Shown here: piece by piece, positions 41,114 to 47,380 of the stretch
How positions within the stretch are numbered: position 1 is the first letter of the stretch
Layout: each line of letters begins with the position of its first letter
Source: Candidatus Zixiibacteriota bacterium
GTDB lineage: Bacteria; Zixibacteria; MSB-5A5; JAABVY01; JAHJOQ01
Direction of reading: 5' to 3'
Assembly (NCBI GenBank): GCA_018820315.1
Contig: JAHJOQ010000012.1
Location: 1-47,380 of the forward strand
Length of the DNA: 47,380 nucleotides
Program-made: the position numbers and the translations under genes
Notes under the pieces: generated by a model
Told to the model about the DNA's origin: nothing
Seen by the model: only the letters and a program-made list of their open reading frames with translations
Databases searched by the model: none

Positions 41114-41725
41114 ATGCGGTACATTCTGATGACAATATTCTCTACCATACTCCTCGCAGGCTGCAGCGGAGATGGCAAGCCGTTCTTCATGGAAGGCAGG
41201 ATGTCCGACTATTTCCCGATGCAAGTCGGAGACACATGGTACTACACTGCTGACGGGGAGACTATAGTCGTCAGAAGAATCGGTGACGAGATAGACCTTT
41301 CCGGCATCAATTGCATGCCCGTGCTGACAAGCCTTCCTCCCGTGGTGACAGATACTCTCGAAGAGTGCTGGGGAATCAGCGAAACCGCCTTCTCGCTGTA
41401 CCTGATCGCATACAGATACTATCCCGACCCACCACTGATCGTGCCATTTGACCTGACTTCAAATTCCCCGTATATGTATGACTCGTTCGCCAAGAAAGAC
41501 AACAATCCAAACTCGGGATTCCGAATCAAGGGGACGCTATCATTTGAAGGACTTGTGACCAGGACCGTCCCTGCCGGTACATTTAAGAACTGTCTCAAGC
41601 TGCGTTACGATGACGGTAGCGAGCCGTATGACGAATACTACGCTCCCGGCGTCGGCCTTCTCGACAACGGCGACATCATCCTCGATTCAGCAGTTGTCGG
41701 CGGAGTAAAGTACGGCGGGCAATAG
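41114..41725 (+). CDS. Lipoprotein of unknown function
   Basis: This 203-residue protein has a lipoprotein signal (MRYILMTIFSTILLAGC, cysteine 17) and an AAGGAAG ribosome site. The mature part contains SDYFPMQVGDTWYYTADGE, the YFPL.VG..W.Y motif of a widespread but uncharacterised group of bacterial lipoproteins. Later elements are FEGLVTRTVPAGTFKNCLKL and YAPGVGLLDNG; a V..PAGTFk.C..v..YyApGvG pattern is also typical of that group. It is presumably attached to a membrane, facing the periplasm. It stands alone between the Ocnus-like gene and the PRTase gene. Confidence 0.82.
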   Translation: MRYILMTIFSTILLAGCSGDGKPFFMEGRMSDYFPMQVGDTWYYTADGETIVVRRIGDEIDLSGINCMPVLTSLPPVVTDTLEECWGISETAFSLYLIAYRYYPDPPLIVPFDLTSNSPYMYDSFAKKDNNPNSGFRIKGTLSFEGLVTRTVPAGTFKNCLKLRYDDGSEPYDEYYAPGVGLLDNGDIILDSAVVGGVKYGGQ

Positions 41726-41866
41726 GGATAACGACCCATAGAAAGCACATTGAGTTCATTACCCCACATTAATGATTGACATGGTCTTGCACATCCTGTA
41801 GTTTCGATGTGATGACACTGTGTGATCGGGAAGTCACATTGGACTTCCGAGCCAAAGGGGAAAACC

Positions 41867-42736
41867 ATGTTCAAGTTACAGTGCAGGCATCGACGCCAGT
41901 TGGACTGGCATGTATTCGAACAAAAGCAATCAGGAGATTGGTTTCTGAGCTTGCTACCCGAGTATGCCGAGCTCTTTGAAAAACTGGAACCCGACCTTAT
42001 GCGGAAAGCACGTTCGCCCTGGAAAGAATCATCCAGCAGAAAGGCAATGAATCTCGTCCTAAGTGGGCTCACCGATATTGATATCGAAAGAGTTGAGAGT
42101 TTCATCGGTGACTTCAAGCGACATGTAGTTCTCGGTGCGAGCAGACACATCGAACCATACTTCACAAACGAAGTAGACTTCTGCCTGGCTCTCGACTTCA
42201 ATTTCGCATCTGTGGAAGAGGGGCGGTACACAGAGATTGGAAAGCTGGAGTACGTTGCCAAGTACCAAGGTTCGACATCAGCAGGAGATGAGATTGCAGA
42301 ACGAATGGCATCCGCATTTCACCGAATTCCCGCAGCTGACAAGTCTCTGGACTGTTGTCTGACATATATACCTCCGTCACCCGACAAAGAATACTATCTT
42401 CCGAGATACCTGGCGGAAAAAATCATGTCTCATCCGGAAATGGTCTGCCGAATGCGAACGGTGAACCCGCTTGTAAGGGCCGAATTGCGAACGAAGAAAC
42501 CGAATATCAAAGAGATCAGATTCATGCAGAAGATCAAGAAGTGCGAGAGGATATATTCTGTTGAAAACGTAAGTCTTTCAGCTCCGGTACGAGGGTGCTG
42601 TGTGTATGTGATAGATGATCTATATAAGTCGGGCGTATCCATCTGGTCATTTGCGAGATGTCTCAAAGATGCCGGCGCCAAATCAGTCATGTGCCTTGTC
42701 TGCGTGAAATCGTGCGGGGACAGGGATTCGTCATGA
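41867..42736 (+). CDS. Phosphoribosyltransferase-fold protein paired with DprA
   Basis: This is a 289-residue protein starting at ATG 41867 after AAAGGGGAAAACC. The C-terminal part (about 190-289) has a PRPP-binding-type loop, VYVIDDLYKSGVSIWSFARC, followed by AGAKSVMCLVCVKS: the type I phosphoribosyltransferase fold as in ComF-like or orphan PRTases. The N-terminal half (about 1-170) shows no recognised domain and contains several cysteines. Its stop overlaps the DprA-like start by 4 nt, so the two are translationally coupled. PRTases beside DprA have been noted in comparative surveys of conflict and DNA-handling systems (from memory, not verified). Catalytic activity is unknown. Confidence 0.78.
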   Translation: MFKLQCRHRRQLDWHVFEQKQSGDWFLSLLPEYAELFEKLEPDLMRKARSPWKESSSRKAMNLVLSGLTDIDIERVESFIGDFKRHVVLGASRHIEPYFTNEVDFCLALDFNFASVEEGRYTEIGKLEYVAKYQGSTSAGDEIAERMASAFHRIPAADKSLDCCLTYIPPSPDKEYYLPRYLAEKIMSHPEMVCRMRTVNPLVRAELRTKKPNIKEIRFMQKIKKCERIYSVENVSLSAPVRGCCVYVIDDLYKSGVSIWSFARCLKDAGAKSVMCLVCVKSCGDRDSS

Positions 42737-43695
42737 TGCACGGAACTGCATATCTGCAACTGATGCTCGCCTATGGCATTGGACCGAAGGGAATCATGCG
42801 TCTGCTGGGCAGACTGCAAAGAGAGGATCGCTCGATCGAAGACTTCATCGATGCGCCGGTATCCGAGTTGACAACTGACTACGGACTCGGCTCAGACACA
42901 GCAGCCTCAATCGGTGAAATGCGGCAGGAGTCTGAATTGATCGCGCAGGAACTGGAAAGCAACCAAATTCACACATTGGTTAGAGGACTAGAGGGATACC
43001 CAATCAGACTCGAACATGTTCTTGGGCAGGATGCTCCACCAATAATCTTCGCGGCAGGCAATCTGAATATCATGGAGCTGAAGAGTGTCGGAATTTGCGG
43101 CGGCAGAAAAGCGACTGACCGAGGCTGCGAAGTCGCAAGGAAATGCGCCGAAGTGTTCTCCCGGGCAGACGTTAATATTGTAAGTGGCAATGCGCCCGGC
43201 GTCGACATATCGGCCCATTACGGGGCGCTGGCCGCAGGTGGCACTACGACGTTTGTTCTCGCTACCGGCATACTCCATTTCACAGCGAGGTCAGGATTTG
43301 AAGACGTTATCGGTGATGACAACTACTTGGTAATGTCCGAATTCTCGCCTCGAACCGGTTGGCACGCACATAACGCGATGCAGCGAAACAAGACCGTATG
43401 TGGGATGTCCAATGCTATTATTCTGGTTGAGCCTGCACTGAAAGGCGGGACTTTCGCCGCCGGGACAGCAGCACTACAACTTCAGCGTCCTCTGTTTGTT
43501 GTAGACTACGATGATGCGCGGAGTATCGCCAAAGGGAACATGTACTTTATCGACCGAGGCGCACGCACTCTCGACTCCGACAGAATCGGAAGTGAAGAGC
43601 TGGCAATAGTCGTGTCTTCGCTCGATACCAAACTCGATCGGCCGGTGCAGTCATCACTGTTTGACAGTCTTGACTCAAATGATCCTCAGACATGA
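42733..43695 (+). CDS. DprA/Smf-like DNA-processing protein
   Basis: This is a 320-residue Rossmann-like DprA protein. The N-terminal helix-hairpin-like part (about 1-90: LMLAYGIGPKGIMRLLGRL) is followed by the DprA core (about 100-300). Core motifs are GICGGRKATDRGCEVARKCAE, IVSGNAPGVDISAHYGALAAGGTTTFVLATGI, EFSPRTGWHAHNAMQRNKTVCGMSNAIILVE and KGGTFAAGTAALQLQRPLFVVD. It is shorter than typical DprA proteins, and no winged-helix end is seen. Classic DprA loads RecA on incoming single-stranded DNA; here its tight coupling to a PRTase suggests a variant role in mobile-element or phage conflict. The ATG overlaps the PRTase stop (ATGA). Confidence 0.85.
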   Translation: MMHGTAYLQLMLAYGIGPKGIMRLLGRLQREDRSIEDFIDAPVSELTTDYGLGSDTAASIGEMRQESELIAQELESNQIHTLVRGLEGYPIRLEHVLGQDAPPIIFAAGNLNIMELKSVGICGGRKATDRGCEVARKCAEVFSRADVNIVSGNAPGVDISAHYGALAAGGTTTFVLATGILHFTARSGFEDVIGDDNYLVMSEFSPRTGWHAHNAMQRNKTVCGMSNAIILVEPALKGGTFAAGTAALQLQRPLFVVDYDDARSIAKGNMYFIDRGARTLDSDRIGSEELAIVVSSLDTKLDRPVQSSLFDSLDSNDPQT

Positions 43696-43714
43696 GCGGA
43701 TCAGAGAACTAGCT

Positions 43715-45277
43715 TCAGACCTGCCTCAGTCTTCCATCGTCGAGCGAATACAATTTGTCCGCGACATTCGCTACGAACGACCGATCATGACTGATTAGCA
43801 GAAATCCCCCGCGGAAATCCTGCAAGAGCTGCTCAAGGACTTCGATTGACTCGATATCCAAGTGCGATGTCGGTTCATCAAGAAATAGAAACTCCGCCTT
43901 CTCCAGAATGCATTTCACGATTGCAGCGCGCATCAACTCGCCATACGAGAAATTTCCGATTGGCTCGCAGACTTTTTCTTTTCGCAATAGCGCAGCACCG
44001 AGATACTGCCTGATTGTGGTTTCATCACACCCGCAGCTGTCGAAGTTGTCCAGCAGGTTCTCTTTCTGATAGAAACCAGCCAGCCCCTGCGGAACATAGG
44101 CATTCTTCACTCCGCCAGTGAGGCGACATTCCCCACGAGTCGGCTGCAAATCCTGCAAAGCCAGCGCAATCATCGTCGACTTTCCGGAACCATTGGTGCC
44201 CATCAGGCAGACTTTGTCCCTTGTTGATGCCGAGATACTTATCTCGTGAAGTAGGAAATCATCTCTGTCATCTTCGCCACTTGCACGAGTCTCATAGCGA
44301 AACGAGACATCCCTGAGAGAGAACACTTCACGATTCCGGACATCATACTCCGGAAAGTGGAGATTCAGCACTTTGGGAATGTATGGTCTCGTTTTCTCAA
44401 GTTTCTCGATTTGCCCGGTTGCCCGAGCCTGCATCGCTTTGGCGCGTTTGGCCATCTTCGCAGAGAGCCTGCTGATATGCCCTTTTGCACTACCTGCACC
44501 GATCTTGGACTTCTCTTTAGCGGCAGCCCAGCCCGCCTTCGCTCGCGCATCATTTTGCAGTTTCCGAATTCTGACTCTGATGTCTTTCGCTTGTCTCCGC
44601 CGGGATTCATAATCACCGGTCTTGATAGCCCATGCTGCAGTCGCACCACCTTCTGTATGGAATATCCCGCTCTTTGTAATGAAAACAGTCTGGTCAGCCA
44701 GCGTATCGGTCAACGTTCGATCATGCGTGATGAGCAACACCCCCCTGCCCTTCCGCTTCAGCCGTTCGACATGCCGCTCGAATGCGGTTATCCCGGCGAT
44801 GTCGAGATAATTCGTCGGCTCATCGAACAGATAGAGTTCATGATCTCCAGCCAATGTGGTTATGATCGCTCGTTTCTGCAACTCGCCATCAGACAGCTTG
44901 TCCAATGGCCTTTCGAATGGAACGGCGCCGAAGTCACGGCAGAGCCCAGCCATGATCCGACGAGTTTCATCGGAGTTCTGCTTACTATCGAGTAGAATTC
45001 CCTCGTTGCCGCGAAGCATCTGAGGAAGATACGCAATATCGATTCCGGGCTGGACGAAGATGTCACCCTTCACCCTGAAATCGGGCAAACCGAAAGGTTC
45101 GCGTGTCGCCGACTGCTGATGCAGAATTAGCTTGAGGATCGTAGTCTTGCCGCAGCCGTTAGCGCCTACTAAAGCCAACAGCTTCCCGCCCTGTATCGAG
45201 AGAGAAAGTCCTTCGAAGAGCGGATTATCGTGGAGAGTGACTGTAACCTTTTTGAAATTAACCAGCATCCTGGGCAT
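43715..45277 (-). CDS. ABC-F-family dual ATPase
   Basis: This 520-residue soluble protein has two ABC nucleotide-binding domains and no membrane segments. Domain 1 has Walker A GANGCGKTT (about 38-46), signature LSDGELQKRA and Walker B LYLFDEPTNYLD. Domain 2 has GTNGSGKST, signature-like FSYGELMRAA and FLFLDEPTSHLD. A charged, Lys/Arg-rich linker (about 220-315: RRRQAKDIRVRIRKL, KRAKAMQARATG) matches the ribosome-interacting arm or linker of ABC-F proteins, which protect or regulate the ribosome. Its subfamily (housekeeping or resistance type) cannot be set from sequence alone. The ATG at 45277 has CAGGAG 6 nt upstream. Convergent with dprA. Confidence 0.92.
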   Translation of the reverse strand: MPRMLVNFKKVTVTLHDNPLFEGLSLSIQGGKLLALVGANGCGKTTILKLILHQQSATREPFGLPDFRVKGDIFVQPGIDIAYLPQMLRGNEGILLDSKQNSDETRRIMAGLCRDFGAVPFERPLDKLSDGELQKRAIITTLAGDHELYLFDEPTNYLDIAGITAFERHVERLKRKGRGVLLITHDRTLTDTLADQTVFITKSGIFHTEGGATAAWAIKTGDYESRRRQAKDIRVRIRKLQNDARAKAGWAAAKEKSKIGAGSAKGHISRLSAKMAKRAKAMQARATGQIEKLEKTRPYIPKVLNLHFPEYDVRNREVFSLRDVSFRYETRASGEDDRDDFLLHEISISASTRDKVCLMGTNGSGKSTMIALALQDLQPTRGECRLTGGVKNAYVPQGLAGFYQKENLLDNFDSCGCDETTIRQYLGAALLRKEKVCEPIGNFSYGELMRAAIVKCILEKAEFLFLDEPTSHLDIESIEVLEQLLQDFRGGFLLISHDRSFVANVADKLYSLDDGRLRQV

Positions 45278-45603
45278 ACCGACTCCTGGATTGGGATTGA
45301 TGAGTTAGCTGCCACAAATATGTCCGCAAGCCGCCCACGTTTCAGGTTGGACAGAGGGCTTTGGTATGGCAACTCTTGTCGGAATTGGATACTGATTTAC
45401 CTCATCGCGATCTTTCCGCTGAAGGTTTACACTTCTAAGATAATCAGTGAACAGATGTTGTAAACACCTTTTTCTAGTTCGCAGGCAGTCGATCTTATAC
45501 GCTTGTTGGCGTAGTCCATGATCTCAATTAGTCTTGACACTCAAGAAGGGCAGTGTATATTTCAGGCAGAGAGTACGCCCCACCGCCGGAACGGAGCATT
45601 ACG
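45278..45603. other. 326-bp divergent spacer
   Basis: The spacer holds the upstream region of the ABC-F gene (minus strand; no obvious promoter boxes) and, at 45534-45561, a good promoter for the dockerin protein on the plus strand. No gene is seen. Confidence 0.5.
45534..45561 (+). promoter_or_regulatory. Sigma70-like promoter of the dockerin-protein gene
   Basis: TTGACA (45534-45539), a 16-nt spacer and TATATT (45556-45561) lie about 40 nt upstream of the ATG at 45604. Confidence 0.68.
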
Positions 45604-46587
45604 ATGAAGATCACGTCATTGTGGATCACAGTGTTTGTGGTGGTTTCCTCTTTGGTCTATGCACAGGATACCGGTGTCATAGATACTTGCCGGATGTCAT
45701 CGGGTGTGTGGGGTCTTGAGATACCCGATGATTCCTCATTCTCAGTTCCGATTCACGTATGGTCAGACGATCAGGTCATTGCGGCGACAATATGCCTCGC
45801 GCTCAACACCAGCGGGATGGGCTGGGATCATGCTCTCGATTCGCTGCTGACCGTAGACACGTTCATTGTCGACCCCGGTTTTGATGCCGGAACTTTCATT
45901 TTCAGGCGAAGCGTTATCAAGAATGAATTCTACGTCGGGGATCCGAACACGGATTTCAACTTCGGCTTCAACGGCGTATATCTCCTCTTCTTTGGTGGCA
46001 TTGATCAGCCATCACTCTTCCCTGCCGGCACACCGATAAAAGTCGGTGACCTCGTGCTGAAAGTCAGGCATAGAGAGCGCATCCACTCCAGATTCACTAT
46101 TGACATCGACAGCATCTTCTATCCTCCAGCAGGTTGGCTCAAATTCTCCGGAACACAGATGTCTCATGTGCCCGTGCTGGTCAAATCTGAGGTGGAAGTC
46201 ATCAAGTGCACTGGTTTCATGTGCATGGATTCCGATTATGATTGCTATGGAGACCCGGAATTTAGCGAAGGCAATATCTGTGAAACTGATAATTGCCCCC
46301 AAGTCTTCAACCCATTTCAGGAAGATTCTGACGGAGATGGGATAGGCGATGCTTGCGATTTTCTGTGCGGCGATGCCGATGCAAGTGGGCATATCGATAT
46401 TGATGATGTTGTCTTCGCGATAAGTTACATATTTGTCGGAGGTGATCCTCCGGTTCCGATCGCGAGTGGAGACGTCGATTGCTCTGGTGAGATAGACATT
46501 GATGATGTTATGTACCTGATCCAGTACATTTTTACTGGGGGGAATCAGCCATGCGACGCCGACAACGACGGCACGCCTGATTGTTGA
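45604..46587 (+). CDS. Secreted protein with TSP3-type repeat and dockerin-like module
   Basis: This 327-residue protein starts at ATG 45604, with CGGAG before it, and has a signal peptide ending VYAQ (KITSLWITVFVVVSSL...). Residues about 30-200 form a beta-sandwich-like domain (SVPIHVWSDDQVIAATICLAL) resembling cohesin-type or Ig-like domains. A calcium-binding thrombospondin type-3 repeat follows (CETDNCPQVFNPFQEDSDGDGIGDAC, about 236-261), then two dockerin-like halves (GDADASGHIDIDDVVFAISYIF and GDVDCSGEIDIDDVMYLIQYIF), ending CDADNDGTPDC. It has a strong promoter of its own. Extracellular; binding function unknown. Confidence 0.88.
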   Translation: MKITSLWITVFVVVSSLVYAQDTGVIDTCRMSSGVWGLEIPDDSSFSVPIHVWSDDQVIAATICLALNTSGMGWDHALDSLLTVDTFIVDPGFDAGTFIFRRSVIKNEFYVGDPNTDFNFGFNGVYLLFFGGIDQPSLFPAGTPIKVGDLVLKVRHRERIHSRFTIDIDSIFYPPAGWLKFSGTQMSHVPVLVKSEVEVIKCTGFMCMDSDYDCYGDPEFSEGNICETDNCPQVFNPFQEDSDGDGIGDACDFLCGDADASGHIDIDDVVFAISYIFVGGDPPVPIASGDVDCSGEIDIDDVMYLIQYIFTGGNQPCDADNDGTPDC

Positions 46588-46629
46588 TCGACTGATCGCA
46601 CAGCACCGTCAGAGATGGGGATTGATTCG

Positions 46630-46863
46630 GTGACTGACAAGCCATTGCATTGCTGGGAATACAACGATTGCCCTGAATCGCTCTGCGCCGAATGCCCGGT
46701 GTTTGTCGACAAGGCAATCAAGTGTTGGGAATACGAAGACACCCGCTGCTCGGCAATTCTCGGTTTTGAACCAGATTGCCGGAAGTGCCGCTATTATCGC
46801 GCGGCGGCAGAACCAGTTTCTAGACCAATCCGCAATAGCGCGGAAGACAAAACTGAGCAATAG
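46630..46863 (+). CDS. Small CW-type cysteine-rich protein
   Basis: This protein of about 77 residues has two CWEY motifs: HCWEYNDCPESLCAECPV and KCWEYEDTRCSAILGFEPDCRKCRYY. The spacing of Cys and Trp suggests two small metal- or cluster-binding knuckles; similar 'two-CW' elements occur at the ends of bacterial signalling proteins. I prefer GTG 46630 because GGGG lies 8 nt before it; an in-frame ATG at 46615 has no ribosome site. No signal peptide or TM segment, so it is cytosolic. A possible redox or metal-sensing role is inference. Confidence 0.68.
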   Translation: MTDKPLHCWEYNDCPESLCAECPVFVDKAIKCWEYEDTRCSAILGFEPDCRKCRYYRAAAEPVSRPIRNSAEDKTEQ

Positions 46864-46945
46864 CTGTTTCCGATATATGCACATGAGCCGGCGCGGAAAT
46901 CCGCGGAATCAGTCGACACCGGTCATTTGAAGTTGAGGGCATTTC

Positions 46946-47290
46946 ATGGGACACATGGTCGGAAAAGATGCGTTTCGCAAACTTGCGAAGAAAATCGATG
47001 GTCTGACAGTCCGGGTTCCATACAATGAAACTCTTCATGCCATACTTGTGGAGTTGTACACTCCCGAAGAGGCTGAACTGCTTGTCAAAATGCCTTACGG
47101 CTTGTCTACACTCGATGATATTGAGCGTGTGACAAAACAGGGGCGCGCCGAACTGCAGCGATTGCTGGACAGCCTTTCCTCCAAGGGATTGGTCATGGAT
47201 CTGAATGTCGGTGGGGAGTATCGCTACATCATATCTCCGCTAGGAGTCTGTCGGAATACCCTACCTGGATTTCGAATTTATGTGGTTTAG
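46946..47290 (+). pseudogene. Truncated or frameshifted ferredoxin-like protein N-terminus
   Basis: The first about 98 residues (GHMVGKDAFRKLAKKIDGLT, then YNETLHAILVELYTPEEAELLVKMPYGLSTLDDIE and QGRAELQRLLDSLSSKGLVMDL) match the N-terminal helical domain of a family of [4Fe-4S] ferredoxin-type proteins in which GEY.Y..SPL is normally followed by VIGIFEFTMMR. Here the frame continues into a non-matching tail (GVCRNTLPGFRIYVV) and stops. In another frame just downstream lies VGIPYLDFEFMWFRF, which could be the continuation after a small insertion. The usual ferredoxin cysteines are absent. It is either a decayed gene or a very short variant. Confidence 0.6.
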
Positions 47291-47380
47291 ATTTGTGATT
47301 TTGACTGGATTGTGGGATTTTTCGTTGGGAAGGTAAGTTTCAGCCTGATTGCACTTCGGATGAATCTCTCCCCGGCAGGC
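47291..47380. other. Right-edge remainder
   Basis: This 90-nt stretch may hold part of a frameshifted continuation of the preceding gene. No independent feature is visible, and the window ends. Confidence 0.3.

Overview
The window looks like a chromosomal segment of a Gram-negative bacterium of the FCB (Fibrobacteres-Chlorobi-Bacteroidetes) superphylum, most probably a Zixibacteria-like lineage; this placement is an inference. The clues are two secreted proteins ending in a type-9-secretion-style domain (NPFNP motif, final KKMVLMK), several exported proteins carrying the dockerin-like signature DIDDVVYLI..IF.GG, an ExbB/ExbD/TonB system, lipoproteins, an outer-membrane-type protein and a Leu tRNA without an encoded CCA. 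Gene starts mostly have clear GGAG/AGGAGG ribosome sites. Several long intergenic regions carry sigma70-like promoters of the form (C)TTGACA-16/17-TAnnnT rather than the Bacteroidetes type.

Layout. 1-1.6 kb: two small unknown genes and a repeat-rich spacer with 21-bp tandem repeats. 1.6-3.8 kb: two tandem secreted beta-helix/dockerin paralogs. 4.0-5.0 kb: a D-2-hydroxyacid dehydrogenase. 5.1-12.9 kb: a TonB energy-transduction region, with a TPR/four-TM/ExbB/ExbD/ExbD/TonB operon followed by a second TonB and an unusual TonB_C-TPR fusion. 13-18.8 kb: a small membrane protein, a DinG-type Fe-S helicase with a degenerate exonuclease domain, two lipoproteins and a citryl-CoA-lyase-like enzyme. 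19-23.3 kb, divergent: a four-gene 2-oxoacid:acceptor oxidoreductase operon whose second gene fuses a GltD-like NAD(P)/FAD module to a ferredoxin domain. 23.6 kb: a pilin-like gene.

24.3-27.8 kb is a rearrangement-prone accessory patch. It holds a truncated Mg-chelatase-like ATPase fragment facing a truncated secreted-protein fragment, a pentapeptide-repeat/TIR gene with a downstream multipass membrane protein (a candidate defence pair), a ParB/replication-type fragment and the broken-off tail of a dockerin gene. 28.1-38.4 kb encodes an astacin-like secreted metalloprotease, tRNA-Leu, an outer-membrane-type protein and a 2145-residue surface protein with about 13 cysteine-rich repeats.

38.9-47.3 kb: a DMT-family transporter, an amidase that looks circularly permuted, a bacterial Janus/Ocnus (phosphohistidine-phosphatase-fold) protein downstream of a perfect 23-bp palindrome, a lipoprotein, an overlapping phosphoribosyltransferase-DprA pair, an ABC-F ATPase, a dockerin protein, a small CW-type cysteine protein and a truncated or frameshifted gene at the right edge.

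The best candidates for something new are the TIR-pentapeptide/membrane pair in its patch of broken genes, the PRTase-DprA pair, the permuted amidase, and the TonB_C-TPR fusion beside a complete TonB operon.
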